64,000 nt of DNA. It comes from Elizabethkingia sp. YR214 (GTDB lineage Bacteria; Bacteroidota; Bacteroidia; Flavobacteriales; Weeksellaceae). Shown in pieces: positions 56,670-63,747 of this stretch (position 1 is the first letter of the stretch; each line of letters begins with the position of its first letter). The notes below the pieces were generated by a model. The model did not search any database, had not been told where the DNA came from, and saw only the letters and a list, made by a program, of their open reading frames with translations. Both the position numbers and the translations under genes were made by a program. The stretch is taken from positions 463,169 through 527,168 of the forward strand of contig NZ_QBUH01000003.1 in assembly GCF_003058195.1 (NCBI RefSeq), in the 5' to 3' direction.

Positions 56670-57506
56670 TTAATTTGGATAATGTATTGCTTTGTTTAGC
56701 TCAGCAGGATTATTGTATTTTTTAATAAGCTCCTGCATATTCTTGGTCTGTGTGTTTAGTTCGTCCAGGGTTTGTATTTCTTTTCCATTGATATTAATCT
56801 TCCAGTCTGCATTTGTTTTTGCAAAATTATTTCTTTCATAGGCAAACGGGTCATTGTAGTATTCCATAAACAACTTTTGTTTCTGTTGCTCGGTAATCGG
56901 TACCGCTTTGTTCCCAAAAAATGACTCAACAAAATCCTGAGTAGGATAGGTATCTTTTAGATTCTGACTTTTCACAAGGGTGTAAATAAAGTTTTGTTTA
57001 TCATCCTGAATTTCAAAAATTAATCCAGGTAAGCCACGGAATTTAAAAGGACCTTCATTAAAAGGAACATCTTTGCAAAACCAGGCGGTCCAGTTTCTGC
57101 CGCCAAATCCGGTAGTCGCTTTTTGCAGTGTATAATTCTGAACCTTTTTAGTTTCATTAGAAATTTTCCAGTCTACTTTATCATTTGTTTTATAGGTGTA
57201 ATAGCCAAATTTAATTGTAGTGAAATTCTCGTTTTCAAAAGAGTTTATTTTACGCTTTACAATTTGTCCGGACATATCGACAAATTTATTGTCACCACCC
57301 GTTTTTTTATTAATGGAGTCTGTTGTGAGTAAATCTCTTCCGTAAAATTTCACTTCTTTGGGATTGATATCCAGAACCATATTGAGCTTGGCGCGGTCGG
57401 TTTCTGTAGAATCGTATTTGAATTGTAGCTCGTAAATGTATCGATGTGTTTGTGATTTAGCAAATATTACAATAAATAAAATTGCTAAAAAAATAGCGTT
57501 TTTCAT
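56670..57506 (-). CDS. GLPGLI family secreted protein (second copy)
   Basis: A 278-residue exported protein (signal MKNAIFLAILFIVIFAKSQ) with the motif GPFKFRGLPGLIFEIQD near residue 160 and FGGRNWTAWF. It is a diverged paralog of the protein at 29568-30389, sharing the same layout and YYNDPFA region. Function unknown. Downstream it faces the SusD terminator; upstream lies a region with four palindromes. Confidence 0.9.
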   Translation of the reverse strand: MKNAIFLAILFIVIFAKSQTHRYIYELQFKYDSTETDRAKLNMVLDINPKEVKFYGRDLLTTDSINKKTGGDNKFVDMSGQIVKRKINSFENENFTTIKFGYYTYKTNDKVDWKISNETKKVQNYTLQKATTGFGGRNWTAWFCKDVPFNEGPFKFRGLPGLIFEIQDDKQNFIYTLVKSQNLKDTYPTQDFVESFFGNKAVPITEQQKQKLFMEYYNDPFAYERNNFAKTNADWKININGKEIQTLDELNTQTKNMQELIKKYNNPAELNKAIHYPN

Positions 57507-57904
57507 ATAATATAAAGCATTGGTGTTGATTGGAAATATTATAAATCATTATGATTTATCTTTATTTACTAAATTATGAAAAATGCTAATATAAAAAAGA
57601 ATCGTATTAAATAAATAATACGATTCCCAAAAACACACTTGATGAAATGATTATTCATTATTATGAATAATCGATATATAAAAATATATCATTGTAAATT
57701 TATAAAAAAATAATGATCTTAACTAATATTTTATGTGTGAAAAAAATCATTATAATGCTAAATAATCTGTTTTTTCACTTTTTTCCTCTTCAATCTTTAA
57801 TTTTATCCAGTTCATAAAGCTTGAAATCAGATTGTTATCCTTATTCATTGTTAAACGTGTTCCGAAATCAAAAAGTATTTCGGTAAAGCAAATTAGACTA
57901 ATTC
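57507..57904. promoter_or_regulatory. 398-bp intergenic region with four palindromes
   Basis: No gene is seen. Palindromes: ATAAATCAT/ATGATTTAT (57541-57559, one-base centre), GAATCGTATTA/TAATACGATTC (57599-57626, 6-base loop), GATTATTCAT/ATGAATAATC (57649-57672) and GATATAT/ATATATC (57673-57690). The second may be a terminator of an unseen transcript, and the first, 35 bp upstream of the GLPGLI ATG, a regulatory site. The rest, 57691-57904, shows nothing notable. Confidence 0.45.
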
Positions 57905-58849
57905 TTAAATGCCAACCACGATTTTTCCGACTGTTGTCCCGCTTTCTATCTGCTGGTGGGCTTCTTTTATTTCGTCCAGTGTATACACTTTATAAATATG
58001 CGGCTTTATAATTTCTCTTTCCAGTAAGTTAGCAATATGCTGCATGTCTGCTCCGTTGGAATATACCTTCATATAAAAACTGGCATGCAGATGTTTGGAG
58101 CGTGCTGCCTTTTCATCTTCTTCTTTATATCCCGAAGGAAGTCCAATAATAGTTCCAAAAGGTTTTAGAACCTGTATAGATTTAGCAAAATTATCACCAC
58201 TAATGGCATCCAATACGAAATCCAGATCGTACAAAACCTCCTCAAACTTTACCGATTTATAGTCTATATGCTCATCAGCTCCTAATCCAAGTACAAAATC
58301 TTTATTTTTAGCTGACGAAGTTCCGATAACATAAGCGCCCAGATGTTTGGCTATTTGTACAGCAAAGTGGCCAACACCTCCGGAGGCAGCATGAATCAGC
58401 GTTTTATCATTTGGCCGAAGCTTACCATAACTGTTGAAAGCCTGCCATGCGGTAAGTGCCGCAAGAGTACTGGCTGCCGCTTCTTCATGGGATATATTTC
58501 GGGGCTTTTTTGCAAGATGTGCAGCCGGAGCGGCAACATATTCTGCATAGGCCTTACCATGTCCGGTAAAATTAACCATTCCGAAAACCTCATCTCCGGT
58601 TTTAAACAGTGTTACTTTTGCACCAACAGCTTCTACAACTCCGGATATATCCCAGCCTAAAATAATCGGATCATAAGCCAGTAATTCGGGAGCCCAGCCT
58701 ATGCCTTTGCGGATTTTATAATCCACAGGGTTGATGCTGATCGCTTTAGCCCTGATCAGTACTTCATCCTCTCCGATAGAAGGGATAGGAATATCTTTGA
58801 TTTCCAGTTGATCGATATCTCCAAAAGCGTTTAGTACAACAGCTTTCAT
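57905..58849 (-). CDS. NADPH-dependent quinone-oxidoreductase-like MDR protein
   Basis: A cytosolic 314-residue medium-chain dehydrogenase without the zinc-site cysteine. It has the N-terminal catalytic fold (AISINPVDYKIRKGIG), the Rossmann motif HAASGGVGHFAVQIAK near residue 150 (AxxGxxG) and the C-terminal GTTVGKIVVGI. Zinc-independent enzymes of this group reduce quinones and activated alkenes with NADPH. It lies behind the secreted protein and the WYL regulator, same strand, 42 bp after the former. Confidence 0.87.
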   Translation of the reverse strand: MKAVVLNAFGDIDQLEIKDIPIPSIGEDEVLIRAKAISINPVDYKIRKGIGWAPELLAYDPIILGWDISGVVEAVGAKVTLFKTGDEVFGMVNFTGHGKAYAEYVAAPAAHLAKKPRNISHEEAAASTLAALTAWQAFNSYGKLRPNDKTLIHAASGGVGHFAVQIAKHLGAYVIGTSSAKNKDFVLGLGADEHIDYKSVKFEEVLYDLDFVLDAISGDNFAKSIQVLKPFGTIIGLPSGYKEEDEKAARSKHLHASFYMKVYSNGADMQHIANLLEREIIKPHIYKVYTLDEIKEAHQQIESGTTVGKIVVGI

Positions 58850-58891
58850 TGGCTGGTTAAATTTATAAGGATTGATAAATTAAGTAGAAAG

Positions 58892-59491
58892 TTATTTGCT
58901 TTTCAGGTTTACCTGAGGAATATTGAAAGCGGAAACGGCATTCAGGCTTGTCTGAATGTTGGATTTAAGATTCGTCAGAAATTTTTCGATGTCCGGAGCG
59001 TATCCTCTTTCACTAAGTCCGAATAAAACGATACCAGGATTACCAGAAGTATCGGTAACACTACGGTAACGGTAAATATTGCGCTCGATAATAGCGACAT
59101 TGCCTTTATTATCATTAGCACTTAGTAAAAAGTCTAAAATAATCTCGCCATTGTTTTCATACATCTGAAACTGAACGATAGGATTGGTTTCCTTTAGTTT
59201 TTTCAGTTCATTCAGTTTTAGACCTGCGATATCTTTTACAGCGTAATTGCCAGCGATATAATCTATCATCAGCATTTTTTTGTATTTGTCTGTCTGTTCT
59301 CCGGGAGTCAGATATTCCTGTTTGTAATAATTGGCATTCGGATGAGAAGACCAGTTAAGTCGCCATGAGGCATTGTTGAATTGTACAGGCCCGGGAATAC
59401 TCAGAAAGTCTGTCGCCTTTTGCTGCGCATTTACAGACATGCTGAAGAGTATAGCGATCAGTGCCGGAGCAAAGAATCTAAATAATTTCAT
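58892..59491 (-). CDS. Secreted protein of unknown function downstream of the WYL regulator
   Basis: A 199-residue exported protein (signal LFRFFAPALIAILFSMSVNAQ). It is mixed alpha/beta, with EYLTPGEQTDKYKKMLMIDY and a C-terminal helical segment. No family is recognised with confidence. It is the second gene after the WYL regulator (59 bp gap, no terminator), so it may be part of the regulator's operon. Confidence 0.6.
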   Translation of the reverse strand: MKLFRFFAPALIAILFSMSVNAQQKATDFLSIPGPVQFNNASWRLNWSSHPNANYYKQEYLTPGEQTDKYKKMLMIDYIAGNYAVKDIAGLKLNELKKLKETNPIVQFQMYENNGEIILDFLLSANDNKGNVAIIERNIYRYRSVTDTSGNPGIVLFGLSERGYAPDIEKFLTNLKSNIQTSLNAVSAFNIPQVNLKSK

Positions 59492-59550
59492 ACTAATTGT
59501 GTGAGTGGTGTTTTACAAAAATATCGAATTATTATCATCAAACGGTTATT

Positions 59551-60465
59551 TTATTCATAATTTTTTAAAGCATTTTTCAGATGTGCAGTAATCTGCTCTG
59601 AGAGGCATACAGGCTCCAATATTACGGCTTCCTGACCAAATGATAAAACTTCCTGCATAAAATCGTAGGTAGGATGCAGGAAAAACTCGAACCAGATATG
59701 TTGAGGCGTTTCTCTGAAGCTTTTTTGTGAAGTATGCAGCGGAAAGCTGCGGATATATTCACCCTGATGGCGGGAGCATTTCAGTACAATACGTTCCGGT
59801 TTTTGTTCCGCAAGATTCATCACACCAAAGGCATTCTGAAAATGTTCTTTAAAATTCAGATTGTACTTTTCACGATACTTTCCATTGCTTACCTCCAGAT
59901 AATTAATTCTGTCCAGTCCAAAAGATTTCAAAGCTTTGTCCTTTGCATCTACAGCAATCAGGTACCATCTGTTTTTCGACTCTTTCAGGGCTAAAGGCTG
60001 TACTTTGCGGGAAGTCATCAGTCGGGTCTGATAGCTGAAATGTTCGAATGTTACCACTCTTTTATTACGAATGGCAAAAAACAGATCATAGAAATGCTCC
60101 AGTCCGGTAGGTTTACGGGTTTCGAAGAATACAAAAGAAGAGAAGTCGGGATGCAGGTTCAGGGCATTGCTGATCTGAAAAGATTCCAGAAGTTTTTGGT
60201 TGTACTCGTCGATTTCCATTACTGGTCGACTCTCAATGTAATAACGGTTGTCGCCTTTCTTTTTGTTGTGGATATTAAGGTTGAAAAGGCTGGCGATTTC
60301 TTTAATATCCCTTTGCAGGGTCCGGATGGAGTAACCGGTGATCTTGGCATCCTGAAATTCGAAGGAGCCCAACAGGTACTCTTCCAGTTGTGCATAAGTT
60401 GCGGGAGAGCTTTCTAATCTCTTAATGATAAGAGCATAGCGGGTAAGATAGAAATCTTTTTTCAT
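59551..60465 (-). CDS. WYL-domain transcriptional regulator (second copy)
   Basis: A 304-residue protein homologous to the regulator at 37294-38175, with an N-terminal HTH (GYSIRTLQRDIKEIASLFN) and a WYL domain (LALKESKNRWYLIAVD, YDFMQEVLSFGQEAVILEP). An almost identical 10-5-10 palindrome lies 98 bp upstream with TATCTTTG 6 bp behind it. It heads a likely three-gene unit with the secreted protein and the oxidoreductase. Confidence 0.85.
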   Translation of the reverse strand: MKKDFYLTRYALIIKRLESSPATYAQLEEYLLGSFEFQDAKITGYSIRTLQRDIKEIASLFNLNIHNKKKGDNRYYIESRPVMEIDEYNQKLLESFQISNALNLHPDFSSFVFFETRKPTGLEHFYDLFFAIRNKRVVTFEHFSYQTRLMTSRKVQPLALKESKNRWYLIAVDAKDKALKSFGLDRINYLEVSNGKYREKYNLNFKEHFQNAFGVMNLAEQKPERIVLKCSRHQGEYIRSFPLHTSQKSFRETPQHIWFEFFLHPTYDFMQEVLSFGQEAVILEPVCLSEQITAHLKNALKNYE

Positions 60466-60548
60466 GGGGTTATGTTTGTTTTATGGTCACTCTCAACCTC
60501 CATGATCACTGAAATCAAGCAGGTTTCGTAGTCATTAATCTTAGATAA

Positions 60549-60587
60549 CAAAGATAAAAGAGTAGAGCGACAAAATGTGTCGTTCTA
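60549..60587 (-). promoter_or_regulatory. Palindrome plus -7 box upstream of the second WYL gene
   Basis: Arms TAGAGCGACA and TGTCGTTCTA around AAATG (60563-60587), with one mismatch between the arms. It is followed on the minus strand by a 6-bp gap and TATCTTTG (60556-60549), an exact TAnnTTTG box. The layout copies that at 37242-37279. The transcript would carry a leader of about 80 nt before the ATG at 60465. No such box is seen on the other side. Confidence 0.65.
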
Positions 60588-60716
60588 TATTTTGTGGATA
60601 ACTTTTTTGGAAAAAAGAGGTTTATTTTAACCCGGTTTTGAACTCAGAAAATCGATCATATTTTGATTGTTTTTCTTTCAGAAAAGCTGTATTGATGTGA
60701 GCGTTTCGTTCGTATT
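60588..60716. other. Intergenic region between WYL palindrome and 3' element
   Basis: A 129-bp AT-rich stretch with no ORF and no strong hairpin. It contains nothing I can support beyond being the boundary of the accessory block. Confidence 0.3.
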
Positions 60717-60812
60717 AATGAGAATATAGTCTTTTAATAAAATAAGCTGCCTGAGAAGGCAGCTTATTAGATATTTTATTGGTCACGAGCCGGAGGCTCG
60801 CTCTAGCAGGTT
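60717..60812 (-). repeat. Repeated 3' element, copy A (two hairpins)
   Basis: Lies directly behind the stop of the 60814-61473 gene and matches copy B at 62366-62468. It contains a terminator-like hairpin AATAAGCTGCC/GGCAGCTTATT (60741-60768) with T-rich tail on the minus strand and a second hairpin CGAGCC-GGA-GGCTCG (60786-60800). The two copies differ by a compensatory change in the second stem. Confidence 0.75.
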
Positions 60813-60813
60813 A

Positions 60814-61473
60814 TTATTGGGGTTCATATACATTTTGTGGATTCTTTAATTTTTCTTCCTCAAAATCTTTTTGCATCTTTTTTTTATATTCTAAATTTTT
60901 CCAATCCATACTTTTTTTCCAATAACGAATATCATCAATATTGTAGTCTGTTACTTTATGATCGCTAGTATCTGATGCTCTTTCTCTAAAGAAATAATTC
61001 CTAATATTTTTAGTTATTTCTTCTAGGCTATATGAATTATTATAATTAGGCCCTATCCAATTTAAAGAAATGGAATCTTGACTTTTTGTACCAATGTAGC
61101 ATGTAGCATTATAATACCAACTATAATTTTTATCTGGCATTAACTGCTTGCTTGTTGAATTACGTGTAATAATAAAAGTTGCAATTTTTTTATAATCAGG
61201 ACTATACAAAATAGTGTCTATAATTAACTGTGTAGATTCATCATATTCTTTGGAATAAAAGGATTCTTGATGCTTTTCTATAAGCATATGCATTTGCGTA
61301 GCTATTTTTATACTATCAGATGAATATATAGATTTATTTACATTTGTTTTATTAATATACTCCTTGGGTGTTGTTTTATAGAATCTGAATCCAGACCACC
61401 CATAGATGCGTAGAAAGTAAAAGAACAATATACCCAAAGATATTGTGGCAATTACGATGATTACTTTTTTCAT
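60814..61473 (-). CDS. Membrane-anchored protein, putative immunity protein of an Rhs cassette
   Basis: A 219-residue protein with an N-terminal membrane anchor (VIIVIATISLGILFFYFLRI) and a mainly beta/alpha soluble part (residues 30-190), ending with a charged tail. I do not recognise its family. Immediately upstream (13 bp) is a 33-codon remnant of another protein, and the gene is followed by the same 3' element as the Rhs immunity gene at 62469-62804. This makes an immunity role plausible by position, not by sequence. Confidence 0.55.
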   Translation of the reverse strand: MKKVIIVIATISLGILFFYFLRIYGWSGFRFYKTTPKEYINKTNVNKSIYSSDSIKIATQMHMLIEKHQESFYSKEYDESTQLIIDTILYSPDYKKIATFIITRNSTSKQLMPDKNYSWYYNATCYIGTKSQDSISLNWIGPNYNNSYSLEEITKNIRNYFFRERASDTSDHKVTDYNIDDIRYWKKSMDWKNLEYKKKMQKDFEEEKLKNPQNVYEPQ

Positions 61474-61486
61474 TATATTTTAATTT

Positions 61487-61588
61487 TTATTTAGTGCAAC
61501 TTGTACATTTCCAATAAGATCCATTCCATTCGTATGTCCCCTCTTTTAAATTACTAATATCATTAAAAAATGTAAAAATTGAATGACC
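61487..61588 (-). pseudogene. C-terminal remnant of a toxin-like protein
   Basis: 33 codons plus stop, in frame from the edge of the repeat at 61587 to 61487. The peptide begins GHSIFTFF, continues with NDISNLKEGTYEWNGSYW and ends KCTSCTK. There is no start codon and the 5' part is cut off exactly at the 119-bp repeat with a REP hairpin. It ends 13 bp before the putative immunity gene, the same arrangement as the Rhs toxin/immunity pair at 62.8 kb. It reads like the tip of an Rhs C-terminal domain (inference). Confidence 0.6.
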
Positions 61589-61705
61589 CGATGTCGCGGA
61601 TTTGTAATCCGTGACTTTATTATCCCATAAAGATAACTTCAATATCCAATGCACTATCCAAATCTGAATAATTTCTGGCTGAGCTAAAATAATAATTCTC
61701 AGATT
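61587..61705. repeat. 119-bp direct repeat, copy 1 (RAYT 3' remnant plus REP)
   Basis: Near-identical (3 differences seen) and directly adjacent to 61706-61824. It would encode the last ~27 residues of the RAYT (ending ..ALDIEVIFMG) with its stop, followed by the REP hairpin. It is thus a truncated duplicate of the transposase 3' end, lying between the intact gene and the toxin remnant. Confidence 0.85.
61597..61611 (+). repeat. REP hairpin 1
   Basis: CGGATT-TGT-AATCCG, preceded by GATGTCG and followed by TGACTT. It lies in copy 1 of the direct repeat and has the same sequence as REP 2 and, reversed, REP 3. Confidence 0.8.
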
Positions 61706-61824
61706 CCCGATGTCGCGGATTTGTAATCCGTGACTTTATTATCCCATAAAGATAACTTCAATATCTAAAGCACTATCCAAATTTGAATAATTTCTGGCTG
61801 AGCTAAAATAATAATTCTCAGATT
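61706..61824. repeat. 119-bp direct repeat, copy 2
   Basis: The copy that belongs to the intact RAYT gene. It holds the gene's last codons and stop (61739-61741) and the REP 2 hairpin. Its junction with copy 1 lies at CCCGATG. Confidence 0.85.
61716..61730 (+). repeat. REP hairpin 2
   Basis: Identical core CGGATT-TGT-AATCCG, 119 bp after REP 1, on the 3' side of the RAYT gene. Confidence 0.8.
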
Positions 61825-62293
61825 CTGTTACTATTCTTTCTTTTACAGGATTTTGATGTATATAATTTATTTTTTCTTTGATCCATTTATTTGAAAATAC
61901 CTCTTCTGCATGATAACCATCTTGCCATACTTTGTATTCTTGTTTTCTAGATAAATGTTCACAAGATTTTTTGAAATAATTCAATAACCATTCTCTTCTG
62001 CTCTCCGGTTCTTCTATAATTGTCTGAATGATTTTTTTTGTAGTGTACTTTTTAAAATCTCTCATTATTTCTGCTAATGAAATATTAGCATCTGCTCTGC
62101 ATAATATATGTAGATGGCTATGCATTAGGCAATATGCAAAAATAGTAAGCCCTTTGTTTTCCTGACAAAATTTTAAAGCATTAATAATATTATACTTTTG
62201 ATTAAGCCTTGTAAAGATGTCTATCCAGCCAACAGTTGTTATTGTTATAAAGTATGTTTGTGTTATTTCTGTCGCTTTATACTTTGTTGACAT
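61739..62293 (-). CDS. REP-associated tyrosine transposase (RAYT, Y1/HUH family)
   Basis: A single-strand DNA transposase-like protein of the TnpA_REP group, 184 residues. The HUH motif is His60-Leu61-His62 in LMHSHLHIL. The likely nucleophile is Tyr83 in RDFKKYTTKKI. The family C-terminus is present: VWQDGYHAEEV, INYIHQNPVKE and YYFSSARNY. REP hairpins flank it in opposite orientations, as in REP/RAYT units. The frame is intact. It splits two toxin/immunity cassettes. Confidence 0.9.
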   Translation of the reverse strand: MSTKYKATEITQTYFITITTVGWIDIFTRLNQKYNIINALKFCQENKGLTIFAYCLMHSHLHILCRADANISLAEIMRDFKKYTTKKIIQTIIEEPESRREWLLNYFKKSCEHLSRKQEYKVWQDGYHAEEVFSNKWIKEKINYIHQNPVKERIVTESENYYFSSARNYSNLDSALDIEVIFMG

Positions 62294-62329
62294 TTTGTGG
62301 TTTTAATTTTATGTAATTATAATGAAAAA

Positions 62330-62350
62330 GCACGGATTACAAATCCGCGC
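62330..62350 (-). repeat. REP hairpin 3 (inverted)
   Basis: CGGATT-ACA-AATCCG, the reverse complement of REP 1/2, 37 bp before the RAYT start codon. Together with REP 2 it brackets the transposase gene. Confidence 0.8.
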
Positions 62351-62365
62351 TATCTGGGTCTTTTC

Positions 62366-62468
62366 AATGAAAATATAGTCTTTTAATAAAATAAGCTGCC
62401 AGAAAAGGCAGCTTATTAAATGTTTTGTATTAGTCACGAGCTAGAAGCTCAAGTCAGCGAGGGGGGCT
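62366..62468 (-). repeat. Repeated 3' element, copy B (two hairpins)
   Basis: Lies directly behind the stop of the immunity gene. It has the same hairpin AATAAGCTGCC/GGCAGCTTATT (62390-62417) and a second stem GAGCT-AGA-AGCTC (62438-62450). The start AATGAAAATATAGTC and the two stems match copy A, with small indels between. Confidence 0.75.
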
Positions 62469-62804
62469 TTAAGTATTATTAATGAATTCTTTTATTTCAT
62501 CACAAATAATAATAACCTCATACCATTTTTCATTTGTTTTGACCAAATCTATTTTCCATAAGTTTAATTCTTGTAATCTCAATACTTTTTCTCTTAAAAA
62601 AATACATTTATCTCGTATTTCAATAGTAATAAGTTTAGAGTCTAATAATTGTTTTAATGAATCTTCATGTAAGAACGAAATAACTCCAATGTCAAATTCC
62701 TCAAAAATTTCATATTCTATTTCATCCTTACTTAAATTAAAAATAAATGAGCCACAATGTGATAGGGTATCCAAGAATAAATCATATAATTTTTTTGTAT
62801 CCAT
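62469..62804 (-). CDS. Putative immunity protein of the Rhs toxin
   Basis: A 111-residue, acidic, mostly alpha-helical cytosolic protein without signal or membrane segment. It begins 7 bp after the stop of the Rhs protein, the usual place of an immunity gene. I do not recognise its family. Base composition is very AT-rich compared with the core genes, suggesting transfer. Confidence 0.6.
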   Translation of the reverse strand: MDTKKLYDLFLDTLSHCGSFIFNLSKDEIEYEIFEEFDIGVISFLHEDSLKQLLDSKLITIEIRDKCIFLREKVLRLQELNLWKIDLVKTNEKWYEVIIICDEIKEFINNT

Positions 62805-62811
62805 AATTAAT

Positions 62812-63747
62812 TTATTTGTAAATAATTGTTGCTTTATCTCCTGCTCTATGGAGATAAGTAGAAGGATTTACTATTTTTGTTTTTCCTAATTCTCCTGAAG
62901 AAAATCCCCAGTATTCTGCCCCTCCGTGGGCCGAGCTACTTTGGTTGTAAAAAATAGATTTATCTCCATTTGTGAACTTCCATCCCATCCCATTACTTCC
63001 ATAACTTCCAGATGTCCATCCTTCACCCAGATGCGCTGCCATTTGCTCTTGGGAAGTACCCCATAAAGCTTTCGCATTATTAACAACGCCTGCAAATCCT
63101 TTACTTGTAGGATTGGCTATTTGCACCCCTAAACCACCTAAGGCATCACCACTTGTAGAGCCTGTTAAAGACCAAGACAATTTAGCAGCTAAACCTATTT
63201 TTGCCAAGGCAAACTCCGTTGTAATTCCCGAAACACTTCCTTGTAGTCCATATAACCCCGCAACAGCTAAACGTCCTGATGGGTTTCCCATAGCAACTTC
63301 TGGTGAATTAGATCCAGATGCTTCTTTTAGCATTGGAGTATTTGAGTCTCCAAAAGCTAGCGTACTCATTAATGGACCATTTTGCCCTGCCTGAATTAAA
63401 GGATCTAAATTGGTAGCCAATCCTCCTAGTAATGCATTGTTTTTAAAGCTACGATCCGAATTTAAAACTGTTGTAGACCCTCCTTCTGCTGTATATCCTC
63501 CAGATTTCCCTAGATATGTTTCATTTTTTCCAGCTGTTGCTTGACTTGTGGCATCATTATTCCAATAAACACTATTGTTTTTATAATTATAAACCCAATC
63601 TTTAGTTTCTCTACCATCCGGATCAATAAATCTAATAGGATTATCAAATGCATAATTATACGGGCTGTGTCTCGTCATTTTCTCCGCCAACGGATCCACA
63701 ATCCCCCAACGCCCTAAATCCGGCATATACATTTGTAAGTACCCCAT
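62812..63747 (-). CDS. Rhs-family protein, C-terminal core plus toxin domain, 5' end cut by an IS
   Basis: The remaining 311 residues of a polymorphic Rhs toxin. The Rhs core end is visible at residues 8-45 ([34 protein letters not shown]). After DPDG begins the variable toxin region, which ends with [31 protein letters not shown] and [16 protein letters not shown] do not recognise the toxin fold. The ATG at 63747 lies in the IS end, and the natural frame is interrupted just before MYMPDL, so this is a truncated gene. Confidence 0.8.
   Translation of the reverse strand: MGYLQMYMPDLGRWGIVDPLAEKMTRHSPYNYAFDNPIRFIDPDGRETKDWVYNYKNNSVYWNNDATSQATAGKNETYLGKSGGYTAEGGSTTVLNSDRSFKNNALLGGLATNLDPLIQAGQNGPLMSTLAFGDSNTPMLKEASGSNSPEVAMGNPSGRLAVAGLYGLQGSVSGITTEFALAKIGLAAKLSWSLTGSTSGDALGGLGVQIANPTSKGFAGVVNNAKALWGTSQEQMAAHLGEGWTSGSYGSNGMGWKFTNGDKSIFYNQSSSAHGGAEYWGFSSGELGKTKIVNPSTYLHRAGDKATIIYK

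Noticed and set aside
48703..57658. Shared 12-base ATGATTATTCAT near 48703 and 57647
   Set aside because: Short AT-rich match likely by chance; positions relative to genes do not agree.
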